Shown: positions 11,500 to 26,373 of the stretch, piece after piece
Numbering within the stretch: the stretch's first letter is position 1
How the letters are laid out: each line of letters starts with the position of its first letter
Assembly (NCBI RefSeq): GCF_963678975.1
Contig: NC_089272.1
Span: 59,470,574-59,534,573, forward strand
Direction of reading: 5' to 3'
Length of the DNA: 64,000 nt
Source: Dysidea avara
Taxonomy: Eukaryota > Porifera > Demospongiae > Dictyoceratida > Dysideidae
Made by a program: the position numbers and the translations under genes
The notes under the pieces: model-generated
Database searches by the model: none
What the model saw: only the letters and a program-made list of their open reading frames with translations
What the model was told of the DNA's origin: nothing

Positions 11500-11911
11500 G
11501 GTGTTAACTCAGGAAGCAAATGCCAACTACCCATGTCGGGTGAAGGTTGGCTAACAATACCTTCAAGTGTGAGACATGATACAACCTCTTGTATTTTATT
11601 AGTCTTGCCCCAATAGGATTCGACTTTTAGCACCTGAGTAGCGCAAAGTCATCAGGTCCCCATGAGCATCTAAGTAATGTGAAGAAAATTTCTTGCTCAA
11701 GGAAACAACAGTAACTGCATAACCAGGTACTGAACCTAGAATGTTTTGACTATCAGGCAGGTGCTCTAGCCACTTGGCTCACGCACACGCACACACACAC
11801 ACGCACACCATTTACATCATTTGCTTCTAGTTTGCACTGTGTCTACCAATGGTACAGGCGGCTGATATCCTAAGCAAAATTTGAGTAAGTAGTCATTAAA
11901 CTACAAAGTAC
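11500..11911. other. Intron sequence, no feature
   Basis: Intron 9 of the transposase/PHD locus downstream of exon 9; contains a short CA-rich stretch near 11780-11807. Nothing else is recognised. Confidence 0.5.
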
Positions 11912-12496
11912 CTTGATCATGATGATCATTCTTTTCAAGTAGGTGATTTTCTGTAGTGTTTACTTCACTATTTCTTGTACCATCACTTTCATTATCACCA
12001 TGGCTGGTACTTGATCCACTACTATTACTACAAACAGCATCAGATTGTGTCGTACATGTACCTATCAAAAGAGTTCATTGCATAAGTGCTGAAAATGTTT
12101 GTCAGTCCACACTCACCAGCATTCTCAACAGCTTGACTACCTTCATTCCTAGCATTCTGATTAGCACTGTGACCTTCACTGACACAACCAACAAGGGATT
12201 GACTTGCAGTAACAGCAACAGTTCCTCTTTGGTCACTGCAGTGCTGATCTTGAGCTGCATAAATGTCATAAAATATTAACAAATACGGGTGATTATATAC
12301 CTGCACAAAGAATTGCATCCCTTCCAGATGCCCATATATCTCTCAAGGTCTGTAGCAAAGTGTACCTTCTTGTGAATTCAGTCATGCCAACCTCGGAAGA
12401 AAGAGAAGCTAACTCCACAGCAACAATATGGCTTTTATGGTATTTCTGGTGCTGTGTTAAACATGACCGTTGTGGTCCATGCCCAATACTTGAAAT
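11912..12496 (-). CDS. Exons 7-9: conserved helix and low-complexity linker
   Basis: Exon 7 (12496-12301) reads ISSIGHGPQRSCLTQHQKYH, then VAVELASLSSEVGM and LLQTLRDIWASG, a conserved C-terminal helix in this transposase family. Exon 8 (12254-12117) and exon 9 (12061-11912) are rich in Ser, Asn, Asp and Gln (TASQSLVGCVSEGHSANQNA; SNSSGSSTSHGDNESDG) and look like a flexible linker. Donors GCAG/GTATAT, GCTG/GTGAGT and CAAG/GTACTT and acceptors TTATGCAG and TTTTGATAG all keep phase 1 through to the AT-hook exon. Confidence 0.72.
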
Positions 12497-12549
12497 CTGT
12501 ACATACAATTATAGTGAATTATATAGCTGTATAATCATATACTACTCAC

Positions 12550-13003
12550 ACTGCTTGAAGCCTCAACTGTTAATTCTGATTTTCTATAGTAAGCATCTCT
12601 CATATAATCCTTTGTCCAACGTTTCGCAAGAAGTGAAGGAGTAAATAAAGGATGTTTCTTTCTTTCTCGCACAACAAAAATATGACGACAAGGTAGGTTG
12701 GTGGTGTTCCAAAATGCACAGTGGCATCTGTTGACTGTCACCTTCAAAATCCCTTCCGATGATGTAATATGGCATTCTCGATCATGTTCTGAGACTATGG
12801 TGACCTTCCTCCGCAATGAAAGCTACTTGGATACATAATTTAATGCATAAGGTGTGAGAACTGAGGAGTATTCAATTTCTACAGGATCTTTCATATCAAT
12901 CCTTTTCTTCACCATAGCCATCAATGTGCAGTGATCCCTCTCATTCCGTAAAGTTGACAGCAGGGCACAAAAGAGTTCAAAAAAATGCATGAGTGTGCTG
13001 TAC
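12550..13003 (-). CDS. Exon 6: SWIM zinc finger
   Basis: The exon starts after TTGTACAG at 13003 and reads YSTLMHFFELFCALLSTLRN, then ERDHCTLMAMVKKR, then LTPYALNYVSK, TAG (12823-12825), LSLRRKVTIVSEHDRE, then the SWIM motif CHCAFWNTTNLPCRH (CxCx8CxH) and FTPSLLAKRW. This order (helical region, PYALNYV, SWIM) is the family order. The TAG is most simply a former CAG. The donor is AGCAGT/GTGAGT. The preceding intron is about 5.2 kb and contains the giant TGCC array. Confidence 0.82.
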
Positions 13004-13464
13004 CTGTACAATGATTTATAATTTAAATTAGGATATTACATAAAATATACATATATAATTTTGTATTCATCTATCCATGAGCAAGAACACAAGAGGTATG
13101 TATTAAGGATGTGCTGGTTGAGGCATGCAAACTGAGTAATTAAACAGTATAAGAATAGGTATAAGTGATCATGGTACATACATTGATGAGAAATGTTGAA
13201 ATCATTGCAATCATACTACCGTGCAACGATTTGCACTAGTACAGTATACAGTACATGGTAATAAGCAAGTACACTTATATAATATTTCTTAGTTATCATT
13301 CTTTCCCTAACTTGGATAATAATTAAAATAGAGTGAAACCGTCTAGAAAAGTCCCTATAACATGGTGAGCCATAGTAGTTACTCATATAGTAAGTGATCC
13401 ACACGTATAATCACAATAGATATGTTTTAATGTTTAGCCCTTGAATATGAATTGTGTATTTTAT

Positions 13465-14480
13465 AATTATACAACGGCCACGAGTGCTCTGCCTGATATA
13501 AACGCACGAGCCTGAGGGCCGTCAGGCCCGAAGGCAAGTGCGTTTATACAGGCAGAGCACAAGTGCACGTTGTATAACTGTTATGTACCACTCACCTAAT
13601 AGGTGGGGAGAGTCTCACAAGACAGCTGTTACACTTATAAAGGCCAGGTTTCTAACATCGATTGTGGGTAACCAAGCCGGACGTTGCAATGACGTTCCCC
13701 CTGCAGTGCTGCAACCACCTGAGATATTGAAAGCTAGCAAGCTATGGGTTATATCACTAACCTGCATTCGCTGTTCCACTCTCATCATGTAGTGCTCAGC
13801 ATGCCAGCGTGCCATATAGACTAAACACCAGACTAATCGCCATAGTGATTCTCTCAAGCGAAAAATATCAGCTAAATAGATGGTTTAAGTAAACAAAACC
13901 TAACTACTAAACGATACTAGTCTAATTCTTACTATTCACACTGGCTAAACTCGAATCTGCAGCTGGTGGCATGACAAAACTGGTTACCACAATCGAACGT
14001 AAAGGTTAGTATTATTTTGTTTTATTGAGTCATTGTCGAAGTGGACTACAGTTTAATCTGGGCTAAGATGGCACCAGACTAGTAAGGTGTATAAGTACGT
14101 TTATATATATGTAGACTAGAGTTGTGGCCACCCGCGTTGGCTTTTTCGATCGCCATTGGCTGCTTGTAAACATTATACGTATTGGTGACGTTATGGCCCA
14201 TAATCGACCTTTACATGTCAGGCTATAAAAGAATTCGAGTGATCTGTGTAGTGTCTTACTGTCTTTCCACCTATTAGGTGAGGTGTCGTAGTGGTCTTCG
14301 CCACCGGCACTTGTGCTATGCTGCACAAAACCGCAGCCAGTGCAATATCTGTATATTGCACTGCGGTCGGTGTATTATAACATATAATGCACTCGTTGTG
14401 GTCTACAAAACCTCAACCAGTGCGTTATAAGTTATAATGCACTCGCTGCGGTCTGCAACAGTGCAATATACAAATTATGG
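13465..14480. repeat. Nested inverted-repeat element in the long intron
   Basis: At 13465-13582 GAGTGCTCTGCCTG and CAGGCAGAGCAC pair across a GC-rich core (GAGGGCCGTCAGGCCC). CACCTAATAGGTGG at 13593 and CCACCTATTAGGTG at 14269 are part of outer inverted segments that also share TTATAAAGGCCAGG/CCTGACATG-like words. From 14310 to 14470 there are short palindromes with GCAATATCTGTATATTGC. This looks like an old composite foldback element; its exact ends are not clear. Confidence 0.5.
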
Positions 14481-14713
14481 CACTGGCGGTGCCTTTGAAC
14501 TGCCCACGCAGAGTGGTACATCATACATTATGCGGTATACTGTGCTTTATATTAGGGAACATGGAGAGCTGGCCAAAAATATCATCCAAAAACCACTTTC
14601 ACAATACCATCCTGTCGCCTTGGCAGTATTGGTTAGGTATAACCAAGCCCAAAAGTGCCTTCAGAATGTTTCCAATAGATTTTTAAATCTTTTTGTTTAA
14701 TGTAATGTCTACA

Positions 14714-17534
<2,821 letters not shown>

Positions 17535-17760
17535 ATGCCTTCAGACAAGTGTAACTCGATAATAGCTAGTTATTTTATTCGATGTTGCTTTAGCTTGACA
17601 GATGCACCACAGCATGTGCAATGTACACATCATGGACTTACCTTTGTCCTCCTTTGTGTCCCATTTCTTTTTGTTAACAGCCAAAGGTATCAATTTGTGA
17701 TAACAAGGTGTTGATTGCAGTAGCGCAATGGCTTCCATACAATTGTAAACAGGAATCATC
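17535..17760 (-). repeat. Dispersed repeat copy whose 3' tail is the GGCA array
   Basis: On the minus strand this reads TGGGACACAAAGGAGGACAA, then GGTAAGTCCATGA, then TTATCGAGTTACACTTG, TCTGAAGGCATCA, and then the (GGCA)n array. The same order occurs on the plus strand at about 25730-25945, ending in (CAGT)n. The short coding-like string WDTKED-GKS is shared by both copies. It is likely a retroposed family with simple-repeat tails. Confidence 0.75.
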
Positions 17761-18201
17761 CGTATTTTCCATGGTTACTTGATTGATTGCAGAGGCACTT
17801 CTACTGTTTTTTTGTTTGTAGCACTGTGAAATGGGCTGAAATAGCTGAAAGCAAAGTGTAATGGTTTTGAGACAATAATTTATAGTTGGGGAACATGTTC
17901 AGTCATAAACATTACCTCTGGCGAAAATGTAAACAAACAAGTACATATATAAAAGTTTTAAGTTTGACTAGGGATCATACAGTAGTAAAAATGTAGGGAA
18001 CAAGGGAGGTTGCCTACACCTACAAATATGTTAGTGAACATTATTTATCCTTGTATCCATGACTGAATTATGGATTAAATGTCCACTAGTTTATCTGCAA
18101 GTGTTGGTGACCTCCTACTTTTTTCTATGATCCCTAATGGAATTTACAATTCTTAATTTTTCCTTATACTTGTCTAGGTATGCATTCAAGCATGCAGATA
18201 C
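17761..18201. other. Intron sequence, no feature
   Basis: AT-rich sequence downstream of exon 5 of the transposase/PHD locus. No ORF or repeat is recognised. Confidence 0.5.
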
Positions 18202-18370
18202 CTTGCACAAACACTCTTCACTTTAACATTGATACTCTCTAATCTGTTGTTTGTCCTCTCACCCAGGGTGAAGACTGTGTTCTTAAAACATTCTACCCAT
18301 TCCTCTCGAATGGGATGCCATTTATCATTGCAGTAAGTAAAACTGTGGTGAGACCAGCAAGCCGTAAATC
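18202..18370 (-). CDS. Exon 5: third catalytic residue of the DDE triad
   Basis: The exon reads YCNDKWHPIREEWVECFKN, then TLGERTNNRLESINVKVKSV, then CAR, and ends at donor GCAAG/GTATCT. The glutamate of NNRLESIN is the expected E of the MULE DDE triad. It joins exon 6 in phase (CAR-YSTL). The acceptor is less certain: TTATTATAG at 18371 leaves the frame open from the start, but the phase does not match exon 4, which ends in phase 0, so a small exon may lie between 18370 and 19839 or another lesion is present. Confidence 0.75.
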
Positions 18371-19159
18371 CTATAATAACAACACCTTGAAGTCACATAA
18401 CACACCTACATGCATAATACACATGATACAATAGTGTTATGAACCTCTTCAAAATTTGACTGATTAATTGGTCAACCCATTTTGAAATGCGCCACCCAGA
18501 TTTAATACTACAAATTTAGATAGGCCCATTTTGAAATAAGTTAGCCTAACCCTTTTTAAAACTCGCTTATAGGTGAGCTGTACATGTGTAGTTAACTACC
18601 TCTTTTTGTCTAGCTGGAACCCTTTTAAGCCAACTTTTAAGTAGATACTTATTGTCTTCTCTTAATTGCCATAGAAATCAAGAAATGGTAACCACACCTC
18701 TTAATAAGCTATTGTGTAGCTCACTCAGTATAAGTAGCCAGATGATATTTAATAAAGCATTCACAAATCAGTGAAAAATGTCATAAACTGAAATGCGTAA
18801 TACATCACTAGATTTGCCTTTCCATGGAGAATATCCTTGCTTCATTTTTGTACCACAAAGAAATCGTAAGCTATTATGTTGTAAAACGTAAGTTTATCGT
18901 ACCTTGATGAATACCTCAATTCACGGCATTGTTGCAAATCAACTTTTGCTTTCTAGTGCTGTAACTCCAAAAGTACATAGTACTGACCAGAAAAGACTGC
19001 AACTTTAACACCCCATTGTTTATTCCCTCTAGACAACAAAGAAGTTGTAAAATCAAGCAAGTTGGGTTTTCACTCAGCAGGTCACATATACATGATTGAG
19101 CCATGTGTACAGTGAGTATGGTTTTAATACAGATGCATGACTACAATAAGCACATCAAC
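18371..19159. other. Intron sequence; possible missing exon
   Basis: Part of the intron between exons 4 and 5. The phase mismatch between those exons suggests that a short coding exon may be hidden here, but no segment reads convincingly in frame. Confidence 0.35.
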
Positions 19160-19788
19160 TACCGTATTTCTATAAATATAAGCTGTGAGAAATTTTCACG
19201 AGTTAAATTTTCGTGCTAAAAATTTTTCAACTGCGTCCTCAAGTGACGAAAAATTTTTAACAATGAATTATGTAGCTTTATTATATTAATTCATTAAAAT
19301 TGTACTGTCCTTTTTGGTTATAGGAGAAGTAGAATGACAAGCTGAGTGAAACTTCAAGTGTGGCATCTCCGTTCCATGGAGGCTGCACCCCAGATTGAGC
19401 CAGAATTGTCCGTCACGAACTCAAGCAGTGGACTGGAGTGGAATTGCTGTAGCTATAATCATATTTGTATATATACTTCATTTAATGTGTCCTGTACTAG
19501 TAGATGTCTATCATGGCATGGCGTCATTGCCAACGCTATCGCTGGCGGCGAAATATATGAGGACAGCTCTCTCCGAGGCCATTCTTGTTTTATTAATATA
19601 CTGCAACAAAGATATACTATTGAAATTCCAATGGCTAAGCTTCAATCCAGGTGACCAGAAAGCAGTTAACTGAATTCATTCAACGTCTCCAATATTACGT
19701 TGGCAAAAATTTTTCACATAATTAATTTTCATCTGATGCTAGCTTCAACGAAATATTTTTAACAGTTTATAATTATAGAAATACGGTA
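19160..19788. mobile_element. Tc1/mariner-like MITE with ACCGTATTTC ends
   Basis: The left end TACCGTATTTCTATAA pairs with TTATAGAAATACGGTA, with TA at each border (19160-19161 and 19787-19788). Subterminal AAAATTTTTC-type words also pair. The 300-bp interior is less AT-rich and carries two overlapping plus-strand ORFs (19346-19654 and 19395-19673); the second has a hydrophobic stretch (IAVAIIIFVYILHL). These may be a captured fragment, but no family is recognised. Confidence 0.65.
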
Positions 19789-19838
19789 TTTACACTGATG
19801 AAGTGGTAACAACTTATGCATCACACATTCTTGCTTAC

Positions 19839-20338
19839 TTCATAGTGCTGATTGTAGTCTGACTCAGACCTAGAATATGCAAGTTTTAACAAAATTTCCA
19901 AAGCATGATCTCTTTCTCCAGCTCTGATTCCCATTTTGTCACAAGTAATCTCTCGTCTAAAACTTCGTAACACATGAAATAAACAGAGCTGTAAACAAAT
20001 ACCAGGAAACTCTTTTGCAAAAACAGCTCTCTCACTGCAATCTTTGTCTAAGATTAAAACTCTTGAGGAGGCCCAAGCGAGATTGTGAGACTTGAAAACT
20101 TGTATCATTTTGCCCATTGACTCTTCAGTTTCCAAAACTGTAACAAAGGCACACACAATTTCACTTTGACCATTTCCATCAACCACGTACACGGGCATCC
20201 TCAATTCTGTTAATTTATATGTTGCATCCACCAGTAAAACTTCTGGGAAAGCAGAAAAGGTTGATTTCATAATGCCGTCTTGAAAAACAATACCAACAAG
20301 ATTCTTGTCTTCATCACACAGAAATTCAACTGTTGATC
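19839..20338 (-). CDS. Exon 4: MULE transposase DDE core
   Basis: The exon starts after TATTTCTTCCAG (phase 1, joining exon 3 as IE-GSTVEF) and ends at donor TATGAA/GTAAGC. It holds the first catalytic aspartate in LLVDATYKL, the second in RVLILDKDCSERAVF, and the conserved CLFHVLRSFRREI helix that follows in MULE transposases. The whole exon of about 166 codons is open. It is flanked in intron 3 by a hAT-like MITE (20510-21225) only 170 bp away and in intron 4 by another MITE. Confidence 0.85.
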
Positions 20339-20509
20339 CTGGAAGAAATAGCTCTAAAGAGCACTTCAAGTATGTACACAGGTACATATGTACTACATAT
20401 TAGGGTTGAAGCCGATCTTGATGACCCATGACCCCTATAGTAATTTTGGAACTGATCCTAAAACCAAGGTATGGATCAAGAGCTACATTTTATGATACAT
20501 AGCAGCAGT

Positions 20510-21225
20510 CAGACATGGGGCCAAGTACATGAGTACTTATACTTAAGTACACTTAAGTACAGATTTGAAAGCACTTGTACTTTACTTAAATACTTTCTTA
20601 ATTTCCCCAATGTACTTGTACTTATACTCAAGTACTTTGCTAAGTACTTGTATGTACTTGAGTACTTAAAGTACTTTTAAGTACTTGTAAGTACTGCAAA
20701 CATTGTACTTAGTTTGTACACAGTGGGTGAAGGTGCAGTTTACAACTTTTTGCGATTCTTCTACTGCCTTTCCCAACCTTACTATGTACCATGTTGCCAC
20801 GATTAATGATGTCATAGCATTCTGGCAAACAAAAACAATGCTGCTATTCAAGTCAGTGAATTTTAAGAGTTTAAGAGAGAGAATGGTTGACAAAAACCAA
20901 CCCCACTAGGTGCACTTACATACTACAATACACTGAATACAGCATATATTTTACTACAGCAAAATGTACTTGTACTTTACTTAAGTACTTCCAGCATGTA
21001 CTTGTACTTTACTTAAGTACTTCCAGCATGTACTTGTACTTTACTTAAGTACTCTCTTGATTGCTGCTGGAGTACTTGTACTTGTACTTGGAAAATTCAA
21101 AAGTACTTGTACTTTACTTAAGTACTCTCTTGATTGCTGCTGGAATACTTGTACTTGTACTTGGAAAATTCAAAAGTACTTGTACTTTACTTAAGTACTT
21201 TTAAATGTACTTGGCCCCATGTCTG
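20510..21225. mobile_element. hAT-like MITE with exact 8-bp TSD
   Basis: Perfect 19-bp terminal inverted repeats CAGACATGGGGCCAAGTAC are flanked by direct repeats GCAGCAGT at 20502-20509 and 21226-21233. The interior is built from many AAGTACTTAAGTAC-like words (TACTTGTACTTTACTTAAGT repeated at least five times). Eight-bp duplications and CAG-starting ends identify the hAT superfamily. It lies in intron 3 of the transposase/PHD gene. Confidence 0.92.
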
Positions 21226-21232
21226 GCAGCAG

Positions 21233-21329
21233 TTATATCTAATATCAAATATTGAACAAAACATTATACACTTGTACACAGTTATATCTAATATCAAATA
21301 TTGAACAAAACATTATACACTTGTACATA
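21233..21329. repeat. Tandem duplication of about 48 bp
   Basis: Two adjacent copies contain AGTTATATCTAATATCAAAT and TTATACACTTGTACA. They start exactly at the right target duplication of the hAT-like element. Confidence 0.85.
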
Positions 21330-22597
<1,268 letters not shown>

Positions 22598-22904
22598 GCA
22601 TGTGCAGGTGTGTGTGTACAGGTGCATGTGTGAACGCGAACGAGCATGCATGTTTTATGTAACATGAAAGACCATTCCACAATTTTAGTTATTTAGGCAA
22701 GTATGCACAACATGACTATAGCACAGAATGGATTGGAAAATGGACTTGCAAAAGCAATAATTGCAGCAGTTAAAATCCAAAAAATACGTACTATAGCATA
22801 TAATTGATGGTATCTTCCAAGCTTGTTTCTTGGATTACATATCACTGCAACAGGTTTACAGCCATAACATGATGAGTATACTACTTCTAACCACTGGATT
22901 TCAA

Positions 22905-23140
22905 ACTAGTTTCAAGTGCAGGGGTTATTTATTTCTTTTAAGACTTTACAGCACAAGTGCAACTGAAGGTTTGTAGGACACCTGGTCCAACAGCCTGTTT
23001 AAAGATGTTATATTAAGTGTGTTTGAAAAGTTACAGAAAGGAGAAAAATCCATGACTGTACCTGGGAAGCCTGGCAGCCTTGAATCTGCATCCTATATCA
23101 GTTCAAGCACTCTTCAAGATTGTGTTCAGAGATTAGCATA
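22905..23140 (-). mobile_element. tRNA-derived SINE with CR1-like tail
   Basis: On the minus strand the copy reads GGATGCAGATTCAAGGCTGC (box-B-like), TTTCTGTAACTTTTCAAACA, then GGACCAGGTGTCCTAC and CTTGTGCTGTAAAG. The same order is at 42985-43215 on the plus strand. The head resembles a tRNA gene promoter, and the tail is shared with 26125-26215. Family assignment is inference. Confidence 0.6.
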
Positions 23141-23979
23141 ACTGCAATTGATATTGTTTTAAGACAACTAAACATGCAGTTAAGCAGTGCATATATACAT
23201 ATTTAAGGCAAGTTTCTAGTCCATTAGTAAGTCAGTTTCCAGTCTGTTAGAGGAGATATATAGAAGGGTGCTTACACACCCCTCTATTACTTCTGCATTC
23301 AAGTATGCATACACATAATATATATTATGCAAGTGCATATGAGATAACTATGTTATGTGCTCAAAGAAGTACTGCTGCTATATAAGACCGGATCTACATT
23401 TTTAACTCCATTTTAATTACACATTTATCTACATAGGAATGGTCAACCAAAGTTTCAGCCTATAAACTAAGAACGTTCAAAGCAAACTGGTAAAAACAGA
23501 AAGAATGATTTGTACAGTGACAAAATGGAACTTGAAAATAAATTACATGTGCTTAGTTCAACAGTCACAACTTACGAGTACAATCAACACGACTTTCACT
23601 ATTACTTTCTCATAAAATTAATAAGTAATTTATGCCTTTCAACACTACAAGGGTAAAAATTTGAAAAAAGTGAGAGTGAATGGCTTATTGAACATGGTGT
23701 ATACTAATGCTCATAACTTCCATATCCTTGGGAACATTGATGATAGTAAACAAAGATTTTTAAACTTTGGGGAATATGTTTTTGCACTTAGCACTTTTCT
23801 TCATCATGAAAACAAGTGTTCAAAAAATTTACACAATTTTTATTGTTCACAAATATTTCATCCATTGTATCGATTTAATACTGTAAAATTAGGTTTGTGC
23901 GAAAATGTGGAATACTTGCAATGCACAATAAATAAAATATTTGGTGACGTACATTACTCAGTTACACAAAATGTTTTAC
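23141..23979. other. Intron 3 sequence, no gene
   Basis: A 112-codon plus-strand ORF (23661-23999) runs antisense into exon 3; its composition (Asn, Phe, His, Lys rich) and overlap with the exon argue against it being a gene. Confidence 0.5.
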
Positions 23980-24208
23980 CTTCTATTGCCTTCAGATAAG
24001 AAGACGATTTTTCCAAATCATTTCCATCCATTTTCCGTATTTAGTGCTTTATATTGCTGATATCTTTTAGGGTAACAATCTTCCCAGTTGATTGTGATAG
24101 GTGCTGCTGAAGTAGCTTATTGTTCACCCTTAATTTTAACAATTCAGCAGCTTCATTCCGTTCAGATGGTGTCAACTTTCGTTGTCGGGGTAAATGATCA
24201 TAAATGGC
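23980..24208 (-). CDS. Exon 3: linker, contains a premature TAA
   Basis: Exon 3 starts after TTTTTTTCTAAG at 24208 and reads AIYDHLPRQRKLTPSERNEA, continuing VSK from exon 2 in phase. It runs through STGKIVTLKDISNIKH, then TAA (24041-24043), and the same frame continues IRKMDGNDLEKSSSYLKAIE up to the donor GAAG/GTAAAA at 23980. The match on both sides of the stop shows a single nonsense change, most simply CAA to TAA. Confidence 0.75.
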
Positions 24209-24286
24209 CTTAGAAAAAAAATTACATGTACACACGTAATAGAAATAGCCCAATGCATGATGTAATTAATTTCTAGCGTACTGTAC

Positions 24287-24785
24287 CTTGCTGACTTCAT
24301 GATTGTGAGTATTGCAGACGTCTGTGACGTACCTCCAGGTACTGGCCATCTTCACTTAAGTTAAGCTTTATACAAGCTTTGCAATTCTGCTTAATTGTGC
24401 TGCACATAATATTATACATAACATCATCAGCTAAATAAGTTTCGACCACTTAGTTGCTATACCTGTGACAAGGTCTCTGGCCAGACCCTTTGCTGTGGAA
24501 CGGCTTTCCACCAAGATTGCACTTAAGGTGCAAAGAATAATAATGTAATTTTTCATTTGCTTTCTGTATTCTCTTCGGTGCTCTTTTCCAAGCAGCATCC
24601 AGCGTCCGCGAGTCAGTGTAGGCTAACTGGACAGTTTTCCCTTGTTGGTACGTAGTAATCTTCTCCTTCAGCTGCTCGTAAGACGAAAACTTCTCACCAA
24701 GAACAAAGTTTACGCTGTCACACTCCACTTCAACAGTCCCTAACACTCCCTCCCGCTCAGAGTCACTTTCTTCCATTAAAACCAT
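24287..24785 (-). CDS. Exons 1-2: N-terminal zinc-finger-like region
   Basis: Exon 1 starts at ATG 24785 (MVLMEESDSE), is acidic at first, then FSSYEQLKEKITTYQQG, and ends in GQRPCH with donor CACAG/GTATAG. Exon 2 begins after TTATGTGCAG at 24399 and continues the frame as STIKQNCKACIKLNLSEDG, then LEV. The Cys and His residues (LKC, PCH, CKAC, later THNHEV) fit the FAR1/GCM-like zinc fold found at the N-terminus of MULE transposases. Within exon 2 the reading shifts by one nucleotide between LEV and the following DVCNTHNHEVSK, which is clearly the expected next sequence, so this exon is frameshifted or has a base-call error near 24325. Confidence 0.72.
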
Positions 24786-25021
24786 ACAGCACGATACAGG
24801 TACAGGCGACAGGCGGCCCAGTCTAGTTCAACTGAAATACCGCGTGTTGAAGTATCACATCACGTGATGGAGTGACGGAGCTGTAGCATTGGCAAACCAC
24901 CTCCGGCTGCCGAACACCGTTTTATCGATGTGCTATAGTCCCTACTCTAGTTGAAAATTCCAAATTTTTTCGTGTACTTGTTTGTTAACTTCTTTTGTAA
25001 ATAATTTTATTATGACTGGTG

Positions 25022-25675
25022 AACCCACGCATACCGCATCTGAAAAGGCACCGCGCGCCCCAGCTATATCAATTATCCTGTGAAAAGTGAAGTATCCATT
25101 ACGCTTCGTTGTCAGGTAGGGGCGGAGGAGGTAGTTGATAAGAGGGGGGGCTGGGCTGACCCAGACTTACGGAAATAATCTACATTGTCTCTGCATGGTT
25201 TGGGAAAGTGAGACCAAAAAAAAAAAAGGTCACAGCCAGCTGACAATAGCTGCCCACCTCACCAGCTAGCTGATAAACTCATAAAATCCTTGACTGCTTT
25301 ATTAGAGTGACTGCTCTATTAGAGTATCTCGATCTTTATCGCGGTTTTCAGCCCCACTCCAAGAAGAAGAATTTCAGCGTGATATCATTCTGAGGGGGCT
25401 AAGCCCCCCCTCAGCAGACCAAGGGGGGGCTTCAGCCCCCTAGCCCCCCTTTCCGCCGCCTATGTTGTCAGCTATGTTCAACCCGTTACACAGCATTTCG
25501 AATCAAGAACTGTTCGAGAAGCACCTCCACAATCCACGCATACCAAAAGAAAGAAATCGTGCCGCACGCCCCAATCATATTAATTATCGTCTAAAAAGTT
25601 AAGTATCCATTACGCTTCGCTGTCGGCTATGTTCAACCCGTTACACAGCAGTACGAATTAAGAACTGTTTGAACA
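25022..25675. repeat. Tandem duplication (about 150 bp) interrupted by a MITE
   Basis: CCACGCATACC, then AAGTATCCATTACGCTTCG, then CAACCCGTTACACAGCA and AAGAACTGTT occur in this order twice. The first copy is split by the hAT-like element 25117-25464; the second (about 25530-25675) is whole. This dates the MITE after the duplication, or after the divergence of the copies. Confidence 0.8.
25117..25464. mobile_element. hAT-like MITE, relative of 7379-7752 inverted
   Basis: The ends are GGGGCGGAGGAGG and CCGCCGCCTATG. Flanks TTGTCAGG (25109-25116) and TTGTCAGC (25465-25472) match in 7 of 8 bases. The palindromic GGGGGGCTTCAGCCCCC segment, the T-run and the ACTCTAATAGAGCAGTCA word pair are shared with the 7.4-kb copy. 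Confidence 0.8.
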
Positions 25676-25990
25676 CGATGAAAAATACGGACGATTTCCG
25701 TTTCGAAGAGAAGCCATCACGTGCTCGCGCCAAATTGACACCTTTCCCTGTCAGCAAAGATGAATGGGACACAAAGGAGGACACTGGTAAGTCCATGAAG
25801 AATGCATGTACGTACTGCGGTATGCCACTAAAGCGAGGCCAAAAGGCACCTGTCGGGCTGAAGTGACGTCGAACAGTGAAAAAATCAAGCCTGTAGCCTT
25901 AGCCGTTATCGAGTTACGCTTGTTTGAAGGTATCAGTCAGTCAGTCAGTATATAGAAAATTCCGTTGAATAAATTACTTTTTAAAATTCC
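25669..25990 (+). repeat. Dispersed repeat with (CAGT)n tail and short ORF
   Basis: A 65-codon ORF from ATG 25669 reads LTPFPVSKDEWDTKEDTGKS and then CTYCGMPLKRGQKAPVGLK. It is followed by GTTATCGAGTTACGCTTG, then (CAGT)n at 25927-25949. It is the second copy of the repeat that ends in the giant array at 17.5 kb. The CxxC motif suggests a decayed small coding frame, but no protein family is recognised. Confidence 0.7.
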
Positions 25991-26124
25991 GTAACAACTT
26001 GTTGAAAGCGTTTCGGGTCGATCTGAAAGCTTGTTTGGGCTTAGTCACCTCACCAATACTGCCTCATCGTCGTAAGGGGAACTTGAGGCTGATTTTTGGG
26101 TGATATAAGTAACTAATGTCTTAG

Positions 26125-26215
26125 TGTCTAATGTCTTGAGCAGGCTGTAGGACCAGGTGTCCTACAGACCTTCAGCACTTGTGCTGTAAAGCTTTAATAA
26201 ATAAAAATAAATATT
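26125..26215 (+). repeat. SINE/LINE tail copy
   Basis: GTAGGACCAGGTGTCCTACA, ACCTTCAGCACTTGTGCTGT and an A-rich AATAAATAAAAATAAAT tail match the 3' ends at 43150-43215 and 22905-22995. GGACCAGGTGTCC and CAGCACTTGTGCTG are short hairpins. Confidence 0.7.
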
Positions 26216-26373
26216 ATTTCGTGGGCCACGCCTACTCCTTTGTGGTCCCTACTATACAGTTACTATCGTACTGTATGATAAGAAAAAAACTAACAAGCTG
26301 GAGTATACATATTAAATATGTGACTGGGACTGTGAAACAGGGCATGTGGGCACATGAATTTTGCCTACTTTCT

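Noticed and set aside
19346-19673. Membrane protein gene
   Set aside because: Two overlapping short ORFs inside a MITE with no recognised family; kept only as a finding about possible capture.
23661-23999. 112-codon plus-strand ORF
   Set aside because: Overlaps exon 3 of the minus-strand transposase/PHD gene antisense and has AT-rich, domain-free composition.
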